NCBI RefSeq assembly: GCF_004784465.1
Contig: NZ_SRRU01000009.1
Coordinates: 354,442 to 418,441, forward strand
Direction of reading: 5' to 3'
DNA: 64,000 nt
DNA from: Streptomyces griseoluteus
Lineage (GTDB): Bacteria > Actinomycetota > Actinomycetes > Streptomycetales > Streptomycetaceae
In this document: piece after piece, positions 16,226 through 24,441 of the stretch
Layout of the letters: the number at the start of each line of letters is the position of its first letter
Numbering within the stretch: the stretch's first letter is position 1
Position numbers and translations under genes: made by a program
The notes under the pieces: model-generated
The model's database searches: none
What the model was told of the DNA's origin: nothing
The model's input: only the letters and a program-made list of their open reading frames with translations

Positions 16226-16635
16226 GCGGCCACATCCCGCCCCGCGCCCCGACGACGCCCGAGACGCCCGTCACAGAACCCGGCTGCGTGGTAGCCGCCG
16301 CCGGGATGTTCGGCTAGGTAGCACAGCGGCACCAGGCCGGGGGCGGCCTCGGTGCCGACCAGGCCGCGCAGGGCGGGGCCAGCGATGGCGTCGGGGAACA
16401 GTTCACCGCCGTCGATCCTGGCCGCCCCGAGCCGGGTGCCGCCGGGGTGCAGCGCTTCGACCGGGCAGGGCCCCAGCGTGTCCCAGCGGACGATCATGGT
16501 GGTGGCCGGCCGGCATACCTCCTGTGGTGGCACCCGTATCGGCTCGTCTGGTCGCCGTGGCACGGTGCGGTTGAGGAGGTGGACGCCGCCGAGGACGACC
16601 CAGGCTCCCCGGTCCGAGAGCTGCTCATCGGGCAC
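16159..16635 (-). CDS. Hypothetical protein with a replaced C-terminus
   Basis: GTG 16635 follows AAGGAGA at a spacing of five, so I prefer it to the longer frame. The first ~130 residues (PDEQLSDRGAWVVLGGVHLL, then EALHPGGTRLGAARIDGGEL and CYLAEHPGGGYHAAGFCDG) look like a normal conserved protein. The last ~25 codons are read from the antisense strand of the phosphoketolase fragment and are basic, low-complexity sequence. The gene was therefore probably cut at about 16,230 and now ends in foreign DNA. The function is unknown. Confidence 0.55.
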   Translation of the reverse strand: MPDEQLSDRGAWVVLGGVHLLNRTVPRRPDEPIRVPPQEVCRPATTMIVRWDTLGPCPVEALHPGGTRLGAARIDGGELFPDAIAGPALRGLVGTEAAPGLVPLCYLAEHPGGGYHAAGFCDGRLGRRRGAGRDVAAQPSQVQSATSGRSMPCSRIQA

Positions 16636-17340
16636 GCTGGTCTCCTTCGTGTGAAGCGGGTGCCACGGGTGATCGCCCTGCAGCCCGAAGGGGCACCGGG
16701 TCGGCCGGACATCCCCGGATGGCTGCCTGCTCGTCGCTGCGACGTCCGGCCGAGGACGATGCGCCGGCCCTTGAGGGTGCCGAGGTCGAGCAGGCCGAGG
16801 ACGCCGACAGCAGCGACCGAGCCGAACGCCGGTCAGGACCGCAAGATCAACTCGTTGCCCCTTTGGTGCGTACCTGGGGCACACTTCTTCCGGGTGCGGG
16901 GCGGAAGGCAGGTGCCGCGACACCCGTCTGAGGTGCGCGAGCGCTGGTCGGGCCGCGCAGAACCAGGGACTTTTCAGGGACTTTCAGCTCTGTCCCAGGG
17001 ACTTTCCAGGGATTTTTCGCCGAGTAAGCGGGAAAAGGCCTGACAGCTTCGAAAGAGACAAAGCCCCAGGTCAGGGTTGGTTTCCTGTCGGTAGACAGAG
17101 CCTCGCAGGGCCGTGTCCCCGTGCAGTTCACGTGGGCTGGGCGAGGACGCGCGGATGTGGGCCTGGCAGGCGCCGTCAGAGTCCCCTGACGGCGGCGCCG
17201 CCGTGGGCGCTGGTCGCGGTGAACTCGCCCTTGAACAGCGCCACTTGCCGGCTTCGCCGCATTCTCCAGTACGTCTCGAACTGCTGAGCGCAGACCGGGA
17301 CGACTCCCCGGGTGAACACCGTCGGACGCGACGCCTCGCC
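16636..17340. other. 705-base region without a supported gene
   Basis: No frame here looks convincingly coding. The AAGGAGA ribosome site of the leftward gene lies at its left end, and it contains the tandem AGGGACTTT repeats described separately. The right part (17,110-17,340) leads to the end of the glutamate-cysteine ligase gene. It is the apparent border between accessory and core DNA. Confidence 0.5.
16964..17017. repeat. Four phased 11-bp CAGGGAYTTTY repeats
   Basis: Units start at 16964, 16975, 16996 and 17007, i.e. two adjacent pairs with the pairs offset by 32 bp and inner spacings of 11, 21 and 11. Three units are CAGGGACTTTT or CAGGGACTTTC, and the fourth is CAGGGATTTTT. The spacing is close to one or two helical turns, so all copies face the same side of the DNA. 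This suits a protein-binding array. Confidence 0.75.
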
Positions 17341-18819
17341 TCAGTCCACCGGCCAGGTGTGCACCGGGGCGTTGAGGTGCATGTAGTCCATGTACAGCTC
17401 CGTCATCCGGCGCAGCGCCTCATGCCGGCTCGTGTGCGTGGTGTCCTCCAGCTTGCGCACCATCTCCTTCTGCCACACCGCGCCGTTGCGGGCCGTGACA
17501 CACCGCTGCTCGATGATGCCGAGCAGCGGCTCCCGCCACGCCGCGTCCATGCCGGACAGCTCCAGACCCCGGTGCGCCAGTGGCAGCAGCCGCCGCAACA
17601 CCAGTTCCGGCACCGGCACCTCGCCCATGCCGGGCCAGTACAGCAGCGCCTCGATGCCGTGCCGGGCGGCGGTGTGCAGGTTCTCCTCCGCCGCCGAGAA
17701 CGACATCCGCGACCACACCGGCCGGTCCTCCTCCACCAGGGCCCGCGTCAGCCCGTAGTAGAAGGCACCGTTGGCGAGGGTGTCCGCGACCGTCGGGCCC
17801 GCCGGCAGCACGCGGTTCTCCACCCGGACGTGCGGCCGCCCGTCGGCCACCGCGTACACCGGGCGGTTCCAGCGGTAGATGGTCCCGTTGTGCAGGGTCA
17901 GCTCGGCCAGCTCCGGGATGTCGCCCCGGTCCAGCGTCTCCGCCGGGTCCTGCTCGTCGCACAGCGGAAGCAGGGCCGGGAAGTAACGCAGGTTCTCCTC
18001 GAACAGGTCGAAGACGCTGGTGATCCACCGCTCCCCGAACCACACCCTCGGCCGCACCCCCTGGACCTTGATCTCCTCGGGCCGGGTGTCCGTCGCCTGC
18101 TCGAACAGCGGGATACGGGTCTCGTGCCACAGCTCCTTGCCGAACAGGAAGGGGGAGTTCGCCGCGAGTGCCACCTGCACTCCCGCGATGGCCTGCGCCG
18201 CGTTCCAGTAGCCCGCGAAGTCCTCGGGGGAGACCTGGAGGTGGAACTGGGTGCTGGTGCAGGCCGCCTCCGGGGTGATCGTGTCCGCGTAGGAGCGCAG
18301 CCGGTCCACGCCGTCCACCTCGAGGCGCAGATCCTCGCCCCGCGCCGCGAACACCTGGTCGTTGAGCAGGCGGTAGCGCGGGTTCTCCGACAGCGCGGCC
18401 ACCCCGATGTCCGCCTGGCGCAGCGTGGGCAGGATGCCGACCATCACCAGCCGCGCGCCGACGGTACGGGCCCGGTCCTCGGCGTGGTTGAGCGCCGCCC
18501 GGATCTCCACCTCCCAGGCGTCCGGGCCACCCGCCGTCAGCCGGCGCGGCGGCACGTTGATCTCCAGGTTGAACCGGCCCAGCTCGGTCGCCCAGGAGGG
18601 GTCCGCGATGGCCTCCAGCACATCGCTGTTGCGCATCGCGGGCTCGGCGTCGGCGCCCACGAGGTTCAGCTCGATCTCCAGCCCGACCCGGGGCCGGTCG
18701 CTGTCGAACCGTGACTCGCGCAGCATCTGGGCGAACGCGTCGAGGCACTCCTGCATCTTGATGCGGTACCGGCGGCGGTCCTCGCGGGTGAAGACGAGCG
18801 CCGGGACGTCCCGTCCCAT
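17341..18819 (-). CDS. Glutamate-cysteine ligase (GCS2-type) family protein
   Basis: ATG 18819 follows AGGAGGG at a spacing of five, giving 492 residues. The N-terminal motif RVGLEIELNLVGADAEPAMR, the segment FNLEINVPPRRL, the central TSTQFHLQVSPEDFAGYW and the later PHVRVENRVLPAGPT are hallmarks of the GCS2/carboxylate-amine ligase superfamily. Members join glutamate to cysteine or another amine using ATP. Actinomycetes make mycothiol, so the substrate may not be cysteine. It lies 79 bases after the PP2C phosphatase gene on the same strand and is probably cotranscribed with it. Confidence 0.82.
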   Translation of the reverse strand: MGRDVPALVFTREDRRRYRIKMQECLDAFAQMLRESRFDSDRPRVGLEIELNLVGADAEPAMRNSDVLEAIADPSWATELGRFNLEINVPPRRLTAGGPDAWEVEIRAALNHAEDRARTVGARLVMVGILPTLRQADIGVAALSENPRYRLLNDQVFAARGEDLRLEVDGVDRLRSYADTITPEAACTSTQFHLQVSPEDFAGYWNAAQAIAGVQVALAANSPFLFGKELWHETRIPLFEQATDTRPEEIKVQGVRPRVWFGERWITSVFDLFEENLRYFPALLPLCDEQDPAETLDRGDIPELAELTLHNGTIYRWNRPVYAVADGRPHVRVENRVLPAGPTVADTLANGAFYYGLTRALVEEDRPVWSRMSFSAAEENLHTAARHGIEALLYWPGMGEVPVPELVLRRLLPLAHRGLELSGMDAAWREPLLGIIEQRCVTARNGAVWQKEMVRKLEDTTHTSRHEALRRMTELYMDYMHLNAPVHTWPVD

Positions 18820-18898
18820 CGGCCCTCCTGGATTCCCTCCTCCAACACCTGTGTCCCCCAGCCTCGCATCACCCACCGCACCCCACCACGCGGCGGCG

Positions 18899-20971
18899 CT
18901 ACGGGTGGTCGACCACCCGCGCGAGCAGCAGGGCCACGTCGTCGTGGTCGTCGGGGTGGCGCAGGCCGTGCACCAGCCGGTCGCAGACCTCCTCCAGCGA
19001 GGGGCCGGGCTCGCCCAGCAGGGACAGCAGCGTCTCCAGCCGGTCGTCGATGGCGTGCTGCCGGGTCTCCACCAGCCCGTCCGTGTACAGCACCAGCAGA
19101 TCGCCGGGCTCCATCGGGACGGTGACCGCGTCGAACGGGACCCCGCCCACCCCGAGCGGCGCGGCGGGCGGCAGGTCCAGGAACTCTGGGGGCCGGCCGG
19201 GCCGGACCAGGGCGGGCGGCAGATGCCCGGCGTTGGCGACCGTGCACCGGTTGGTGGCGGGGTCGTAGACCGCGTACAGACAGGTGACGATGTAGTGCTC
19301 CAGGTCGCAGGTGATCCGGTCCAAATGGCGGAGCACCGCCCCCGGGGCCAGGTCCAGGTCGGCGTAGGCGCAGGTCGCGGTGCGCAGCCGGCCCATGGTG
19401 GCGGCCGCGTCGATGCCGTTGCCCATCACGTCGCCGACCACCAGGGCGGTCCGGTCGTCGGCCAGCGGGATGACGTCGTACCAGTCGCCGCCCACTTCAC
19501 TGGTGGCCTGCGCGGGCTCGTAGCGGGAGGCCACCTCCAGGCCGGTGTGGCGGAGGGAGTGGTCGGGCAGCAGGCTGCGCTGGAGCGTGAGCGCGGTGTT
19601 GCGCACGCTCTGGAACCAGCGCGCGTTGTCGATCGCCACCCCGGCCCGGCCCGCTATCTCGGCCGCCAGCACCACGTCGTCCTCGTCGAACGGCAGCGGA
19701 TTGCGGGTCCGCTTCAGGTCCAGCGCGCCCAGCACCTCGCCGTGCGCGATCAGCGGCACCGCCAGGTACGAGTGCACGCCCGCCTCCGCGAGCAGCGCCT
19801 CGCCGTCCGCGTCCCGTGCGATCCGCGGCAGGTCGGCGGCCTGCACGTGCGGGATCAGCACCGGGCGCCCGGTGTGCACGCACAGCGTCACCAGCCGGTC
19901 CCCGGCGTAGGCGGCCAGGTCGCCCGGCGGGTCGGCGGCGCGGGTCGCCACGGTCTGGTGGGCCGCCTTCAGGGCGAGCGCCCGGAACAGCTCGGGCCCT
20001 TGCTCCGGGCTGCGAGTCCGGCGGCAGGCCAGCGCCGAGTCCAGCACGTCCACCGCGACCACGTCAGCCAGCACCGGCGCCGCCACCTCGGCCAGCTCGC
20101 GGGCGGTGCGCTCCACCTCCAGGGTGGTGCCGATCCGCGCGGAGGCGTCCGCGATGACCGCCAGCCGTCTGCGCGCCCGGTCCGCCTCCGCGGCGGCCTG
20201 GTGCCGCTCGGTGACGTCCACGACGGAGGCGGCCGCGCCCAGTACCCGGCCGCTGGAGTCCTCCAGCCGGTAGAAGGACAGTGACCAGGCGTGCTGCTGT
20301 CCGGGATCATTGCGTGGCCGGCCCACGTGGTACTGGTCCAGCAGCGGCGTGCCGGTGGTGAGGACCTGGCGCAGCGCCGACTCCACGGTCTCCACATCCG
20401 TCAGCGGCAGCGTCTCGCGCAGGCTCCGGCCCACGTGCTCGGCGGCCGGCACGCCGTCGATCCGCTCCAGCGCCGGGTTGACCAGCAGATACTTCAGGTC
20501 CGGGTCCAGCAGGGCGAGCCCGATGGGGGACTGGTAGATCAGCCGCTCGCACAGCGCGAGGTCGGTCTCCACCCGTTGGAGCAGGGCCCGGTCGGCGGCG
20601 ATGCCGAGCGCGTACACATCGCCCTCGTCGTCGAGCAGCCGCATGGTGCGGAACTCGGTCAGCCGGCTGGAGCCGTCCTTGTGCAGCACCGGGAAGGCGC
20701 CCGCCCAGCCCTGGCCGGTGGCCAGCACCTCGCTGAACAGCCGTACCGCCGACTTGATCCGGCCCGGCGAGACGAGCAGCCGGCCCGCCTCGGAACCGAG
20801 CGCCTCCTCGGCGGAGTAGCCGAAGAGATCCTCCGCCTGCGGGGTCCAGAAGACGATGCGCCCCGCCGTGTCCAAGACGACCGCGGCCACACTCAGCAGG
20901 TCGAGCAGCCCCGTCGGCCGGGGGTCCTCGGCATCGTGCTCCTCGTCCGACTGGAAGGAGTCCACTGCCAT
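18899..20971 (-). CDS. PAS-PAS-GAF-PP2C (SpoIIE-type) protein phosphatase
   Basis: The 690-residue start is ATG 20971 behind GGAGG. Two PAS domains (residues ~25-130 with GRIVFWTPQAEDLFGYSAEE, and ~145-265) precede a GAF domain (~290-435). The PP2C/RsbU domain begins at LLPDHSLRHTGLEVASRY. Its metal ligands lie in SEVGGDWYDVIPL and VVGDVMGNGIDAAATM, and later in LLVLYTDGLVE and DDHDDVALLLARV. Such proteins dephosphorylate anti-sigma-factor antagonists in response to a sensed signal. No anti-sigma partner is adjacent. It lies between a YihY membrane gene and the ligase gene. Confidence 0.92.
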   Translation of the reverse strand: MAVDSFQSDEEHDAEDPRPTGLLDLLSVAAVVLDTAGRIVFWTPQAEDLFGYSAEEALGSEAGRLLVSPGRIKSAVRLFSEVLATGQGWAGAFPVLHKDGSSRLTEFRTMRLLDDEGDVYALGIAADRALLQRVETDLALCERLIYQSPIGLALLDPDLKYLLVNPALERIDGVPAAEHVGRSLRETLPLTDVETVESALRQVLTTGTPLLDQYHVGRPRNDPGQQHAWSLSFYRLEDSSGRVLGAAASVVDVTERHQAAAEADRARRRLAVIADASARIGTTLEVERTARELAEVAAPVLADVVAVDVLDSALACRRTRSPEQGPELFRALALKAAHQTVATRAADPPGDLAAYAGDRLVTLCVHTGRPVLIPHVQAADLPRIARDADGEALLAEAGVHSYLAVPLIAHGEVLGALDLKRTRNPLPFDEDDVVLAAEIAGRAGVAIDNARWFQSVRNTALTLQRSLLPDHSLRHTGLEVASRYEPAQATSEVGGDWYDVIPLADDRTALVVGDVMGNGIDAAATMGRLRTATCAYADLDLAPGAVLRHLDRITCDLEHYIVTCLYAVYDPATNRCTVANAGHLPPALVRPGRPPEFLDLPPAAPLGVGGVPFDAVTVPMEPGDLLVLYTDGLVETRQHAIDDRLETLLSLLGEPGPSLEEVCDRLVHGLRHPDDHDDVALLLARVVDHP

Positions 20972-21085
20972 CCCGCCACCTCCACCCAACCGGTACGGGC
21001 GTCGCCCCACAGCTCGGGACCGGTACCCCTCCATGCTCCCCCCGCCGCCCGCTCACGCCCACCGCAGAGCCCGGCCGCCCCCCCC

Positions 21086-21916
21086 TCAGCCGCCCTCCTC
21101 GCGCCTCTCGCGTCCGTCATCGTCATCGTCATCGTGCGACGGCACCCAGTGATGCTCGGTGAACCAGCGGCCGAACAGCGCGCCCCCGTACACCACGAAC
21201 CCCACGCCGATCAGCCAGGACGACACCACCAGCACGGTGCCGACCGCCCCATAGCTCAGCGCGTTGGTCACGATCAGCGGGGTGAAGACCAGCGTGGAGA
21301 AGGCGCGCAGCCCGGCCAGGCCCACCACGCTGGCGATCGCGCCCGGCAGCAGTTCACGCCAGCGGACCTGGCCGCCCAGCAGGAACCACGGCCCCCACCA
21401 GAAGAAGAACAGCGTGGTCACCGTGGTCAGGAAGGTCCGGGAGAACCCCTCCACGGTCGTCCCGGTCTGCACCTCCTGGTACAGGTACGCCATCAGTACC
21501 AGCAACCAGGTCGCCTGCCGCCACACCCGGTGCCAGCGCCCGGCGGGCAGCCCCCAGATGCGCTCGAACGCGTTCTGCACACTGCCGCCGAAGGACACCC
21601 CGAACACCGCGAGCATCAGGATGCTCCACGCGCTGGTGGTGCCGATGACCTCGCGCGGGGGGCTGAACACCTCGTTGAGCAGCTTCGCGGAACGGCCCGA
21701 CAGCCCCATGCCGTCCGACAGCCAGGAGGGGAAGCCGCCGCGCACCAAGGGGTCGGCGGCGGCGACCACGATCAGCAGCGGGGCCAGGGTCACCAGTGCG
21801 AGGGTGGCGAACCCCATGGCCCGGTGCAGCAGTTCCAGCTCCTTGCCGCGCCGGATCAGCTTGTGCAGGGCGAGCCACTCCCAGACCCGCTCCAGGCGGC
21901 CCGTGCCCCGGCTCAC
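21086..21916 (-). CDS. YihY/BrkB-family inner-membrane protein
   Basis: GTG 21916 overlaps the DUF488 stop in a GTGA junction, so I use it in place of the longer frame. The 276-residue product has about six hydrophobic spans (for example MGFATLALVTLAPLLIVVAA and VIGTTSAWSILMLAVFGV) and the family motif FGGSVQNAFERIWG. It ends in a poly-Asp cytosolic tail (HDDDDDDGRERREEGG). The family was once called ribonuclease BN but is a membrane protein of unknown activity. A second family member is encoded at 36,206. Confidence 0.85.
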   Translation of the reverse strand: MSRGTGRLERVWEWLALHKLIRRGKELELLHRAMGFATLALVTLAPLLIVVAAADPLVRGGFPSWLSDGMGLSGRSAKLLNEVFSPPREVIGTTSAWSILMLAVFGVSFGGSVQNAFERIWGLPAGRWHRVWRQATWLLVLMAYLYQEVQTGTTVEGFSRTFLTTVTTLFFFWWGPWFLLGGQVRWRELLPGAIASVVGLAGLRAFSTLVFTPLIVTNALSYGAVGTVLVVSSWLIGVGFVVYGGALFGRWFTEHHWVPSHDDDDDDGRERREEGG

Positions 21917-22482
21917 GGTCCCGCCTCGTCGGACCCCTCGCACCCGTCGGACTCCCCGGACGGTGGCGGGTAGGTGAGGCGCCCGTCCTCGACGTGCGCG
22001 TTCTCGTTCAGCGACGCCGGCTTGGTGCTCGTCGCCGACATGATGTGGTCAACGTCCGCGCCCGCCGCCAGCAGCGCGTCCGTGATGAGCCTGCGGTGGC
22101 AGCGCCAGGGCACCGCCTCGCTGCACATGATGGCGGGCCGGCCGTGCTCGGCCAGTTCCAGGAGTTCGTCCAGACCCTCCCGGAACTCGTCCGTGGCCAT
22201 GTGGTCGGCGTAGTCCCGGAAAGCCTTCACCCGCCAGGCGCCGTTGGGACTGGGCACGTCCCTGGGCGTGTGCCGCCGTCCGCCCAGTTGCGGAATCCAG
22301 CGGTACTCGATGCCGGGCGGCAGCGCCTCCTCGATGGCCGACCGGTTCCACTGCGGGAACTTCCGCGAGGAGGGGAACGAGCGCACGTCGACCAGATGGG
22401 TGATGCCGTGGTTCCGCAGCATCGTCACCAGCTCGTCGAAGTCACGCGTGGAGTGTCCCACCGTGCGGATGCGGTTCGTCAT
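21913..22482 (-). CDS. DUF488 family protein
   Basis: The 189-residue protein has the DUF488 signature. TVGHSTRDFDELVTMLRNHG lies at the N-terminus, followed by LVDVRSFPSSRKFPQWN, LGGRR and the C-terminal CSEAVPWRCHRRLITDAL. The conserved Cys and the WRCHRR motif may form a metal or catalytic site, but the reaction is not known. It starts 39 bases after the Rieske gene and is coupled to the membrane gene downstream. Confidence 0.88.
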   Translation of the reverse strand: MTNRIRTVGHSTRDFDELVTMLRNHGITHLVDVRSFPSSRKFPQWNRSAIEEALPPGIEYRWIPQLGGRRHTPRDVPSPNGAWRVKAFRDYADHMATDEFREGLDELLELAEHGRPAIMCSEAVPWRCHRRLITDALLAAGADVDHIMSATSTKPASLNENAHVEDGRLTYPPPSGESDGCEGSDEAGP

Positions 22483-22521
22483 CCCGGCGCCCGCCTCACC
22501 CGACCCGCCCGTGCCGCCGGT

Positions 22522-23382
22522 TCAGGCGTTCGCGGCCCGCACGAGCACCCGATCCTGGGAGATCTTCACGTCCCAGTCCGGCTGCGGGACCGTCGCCGGA
22601 CCCCGCGTCACCTCGCCGTCGGAGAGCCGGAACGCGCTGCCGTGCCAGGGGCAGTGCAGGCAGCCGTCCGCGTCGACCTTGCCCTCGTCCAGCGGGCCGC
22701 CGGCGTGCGTGCAGGTCGCCGAGAGGGCGTTCACCGTGCCGCCGTGCCGCACCAGCACCACCGGCACACCGCCCGCGTCGACCCGCAGCGGCTTGTCCTC
22801 CTCCAGCGCGGTCAGCGCCGCGACGTCCGTCCATTCGCCGGTCGGCTCCTCGAACGCCGTGTGGTTGACGCCGACGCCGTTCACATACGACAGGTGCCCG
22901 CCCAGGTAGGCCGAGGCGCCGGTCAGGCCGAGGCCCACCCCGCTCAGCACCACACCGGCGCGCCGACGGCCGGTCAGCCGGGCCACCCAGGACGCGGCCT
23001 GGAGCACGGTCGCCGCGCTGTTGAGCAGACCGTGCACCAGGCCGACCCGCTGGGGGCCGCCGAAGGTGTCGGCCCAGTCGGACGCGCCGCTCGCGGCCGT
23101 CGGCACCACGGCGAGCAGGCCGAAGCCGACGAGTTTGCGCGCCGCCACGGCGCCGCGCTCGCCCGCCGTCAGGTCCAGCACGGTGGCCATGCCCCAGGCA
23201 CCGATGGGCACATCGGTCAGCACCGGGTGCAGCGCGTGGCCCAGCCAGGTACCGGAGAGCGCGTTCTTGACGCCGGTCGGCTGCGTCACCTTGTTCACCA
23301 GCTCGGCGGCCGGACCGGTGAGGGCGTCGAGCGCGGTGCGGCCCTCGATGTCCTGGATGACGTGCTCGATCTGCTTGGGCAT
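22522..23382 (-). CDS. DUF2231 membrane domain fused to a Rieske [2Fe-2S] domain
   Basis: ATG 23382 follows CGAGGAGCG, giving 286 residues. Residues ~45-170 form the DUF2231 membrane part (GHALHPVLTDVPIGAWGMAT, then GASDWADT), with three or four spans. Residues ~185-286 are a Rieske domain with ligands C224, H226 (CTHAGG), C244 and H247 (CPWHG). The protein probably carries electrons at the membrane for an unknown partner. It heads the leftward group of genes down to 17,341. Confidence 0.88.
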   Translation of the reverse strand: MPKQIEHVIQDIEGRTALDALTGPAAELVNKVTQPTGVKNALSGTWLGHALHPVLTDVPIGAWGMATVLDLTAGERGAVAARKLVGFGLLAVVPTAASGASDWADTFGGPQRVGLVHGLLNSAATVLQAASWVARLTGRRRAGVVLSGVGLGLTGASAYLGGHLSYVNGVGVNHTAFEEPTGEWTDVAALTALEEDKPLRVDAGGVPVVLVRHGGTVNALSATCTHAGGPLDEGKVDADGCLHCPWHGSAFRLSDGEVTRGPATVPQPDWDVKISQDRVLVRAANA

Positions 23383-23534
23383 GACACTCGCTCCTCGTAG
23401 CGTTCGGACCTGACGGGCCGGTGTCCCGACGGTGCTCCGGCTCGCGCTCTCATCTGGGTCAGGCTGTCTCTGCCCGAGCAATCCGGGCCGCCGGTACGGC
23501 AGTTCGCCGCCGGTGAGGGGCCGGGTTCCCCTGT

Positions 23535-23759
23535 TCAGCGGGGCCACTCCCGTGGACCCGCGCCCTGCCACTCGACCCACTCCGCGCCGACGACGTCCGC
23601 CTCCTCCACCGAGGCCAGGCCCTCGGGCCCGGCCCGGCGCAGGAACTCCACGACGTCCAGCACGGTGTAGGCCATGCCGACGAACCGGTCACCGACGCGC
23701 ACCCGCCTGCCGCCGTCCGGGGCGGGCGGGTAGATCACGACGGGTGTCTCCGGGGTCAT
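23535..23759 (-). CDS. Small conserved protein, paralogue of the gene at 14,118
   Basis: The 74-residue protein starts at ATG 23759 and has IYPPAPDGGRRVRVGDRFVG, MAYTVLDVVEFLRRAG and ends WVEWQGAGPREWPR. The same three blocks occur in the protein at 14,118-14,342. There is no known function, signal peptide or membrane span. It stands alone between the Rieske gene and an 80-aa gene on the same strand. Confidence 0.7.
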   Translation of the reverse strand: MTPETPVVIYPPAPDGGRRVRVGDRFVGMAYTVLDVVEFLRRAGPEGLASVEEADVVGAEWVEWQGAGPREWPR

Positions 23760-23819
23760 GTCCCGAGCGTGGCCCAGGACCGCGGCCGCCGCATGCCGGA
23801 GTGCTCCGGGACGGGGGCG

Positions 23820-24062
23820 CTACTCGACCGCCGGGTCCTCCTGGGCGTGCCGTACCGCTTCCTGGACCGACCGCTCCAGCGCGCCGCGGTCCTCGCCGGT
23901 CGCGGCCGACCGGTCGGCGATGGCCGCGCGCACGGCGTCGTACGCCGTGCGCCAGCGGCGCCGCTGGGCGTCGTACTCGCTCCCGGTGAGACCGGCCAGC
24001 TTGGCCCGTTCCACCTCGGCGGACCGCTCCAGGGCGATGAGGCTGTCGGGAATGTCTGCCAC
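23820..24062 (-). CDS. Hypothetical helical protein of 80 residues
   Basis: ATG 24062 opens MADIPDSLIALERSAEVERA, followed by an Arg-rich segment (YDAQRRRWRTAYDAVRAAIA) and an acidic end. It is predicted to be entirely helical, as in many small cytosolic Streptomyces proteins. The function is unknown. It is transcribed away from the SigK-type promoter at 24,186. Confidence 0.6.
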   Translation of the reverse strand: MADIPDSLIALERSAEVERAKLAGLTGSEYDAQRRRWRTAYDAVRAAIADRSAATGEDRGALERSVQEAVRHAQEDPAVE

Positions 24063-24441
24063 GTGGGGATCGTAAGCGCGGCGGGCCGCGGGCGCCTCCC
24101 AGGTCCCCGGAGCGGGGATTCATGTCCGGGGCCGGAGGCTCGCCGGATGGGTCTCGATCTTTATTTCACCTGATCGGGGGAGTGACCAATCCGCTCCGGC
24201 GGCAGATCCGGATTCCCGGTGTGAGGGATGAAGAGCGGGACCACCGATCGCCGGCCGATCCGGCGCGCTTCGCACTGGGCGCGCCGGGCGGACCGCTCTT
24301 CGGAGGAGTCGGGGCGCCGACTGCCACGAGCCGCCCCGACTCCACCGGCGCCGCATGTTTCCCCTCCGCCCCGAATCGGCTTTTCCCGCTACGACCCTCG
24401 GCGCGGCCCCCGTCGCACGCCACTCAGGAGATGACGCAGAG
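24063..24441. other. Divergent region and long leader of the fasciclin gene
   Basis: The 379 bases contain the probable SigK promoter at 24186-24214. If transcription starts near 24221, the fasciclin mRNA would carry a 5' leader of about 220 bases. I see no ORF in it with a ribosome site. A CCGAAT at 24371 resembles a mycobacterial SigK -10 box but lacks a matching upstream box. Confidence 0.5.
24186..24214 (+). promoter_or_regulatory. Probable SigK-type promoter of the fasciclin gene
   Basis: CCAATCC (24186-24192) and CCGGATT (24208-24214) are 15 bases apart. The same two boxes at the same spacing stand in front of sigK (32046-32018, minus strand). The flanks are also alike (GTGACCAATCCGC in both). 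The boxes resemble the M. tuberculosis SigK motif as I recall it (CCATCC and CCGAAT). Confidence 0.75.

Noticed and set aside
16964..17017. CRISPR-like array
   Set aside because: Units are only 11 bp, with 0 or 10 bp between them. There are no spacers of CRISPR size and no cas genes.
17113..20284. Long rightward ORFs (533 and 625 residues) opposite the ligase and phosphatase genes
   Set aside because: They are antisense shadows in high-GC DNA, with Arg/His/Gln-rich, low-complexity products. The leftward frames encode clear GCS2 and PP2C domains.
24371..24376. CCGAAT as a SigK -10 box of the fasciclin gene
   Set aside because: No CCATCC-like box lies 15-18 bases upstream. The pair at 24186-24214 is matched exactly at sigK, which this one is not.
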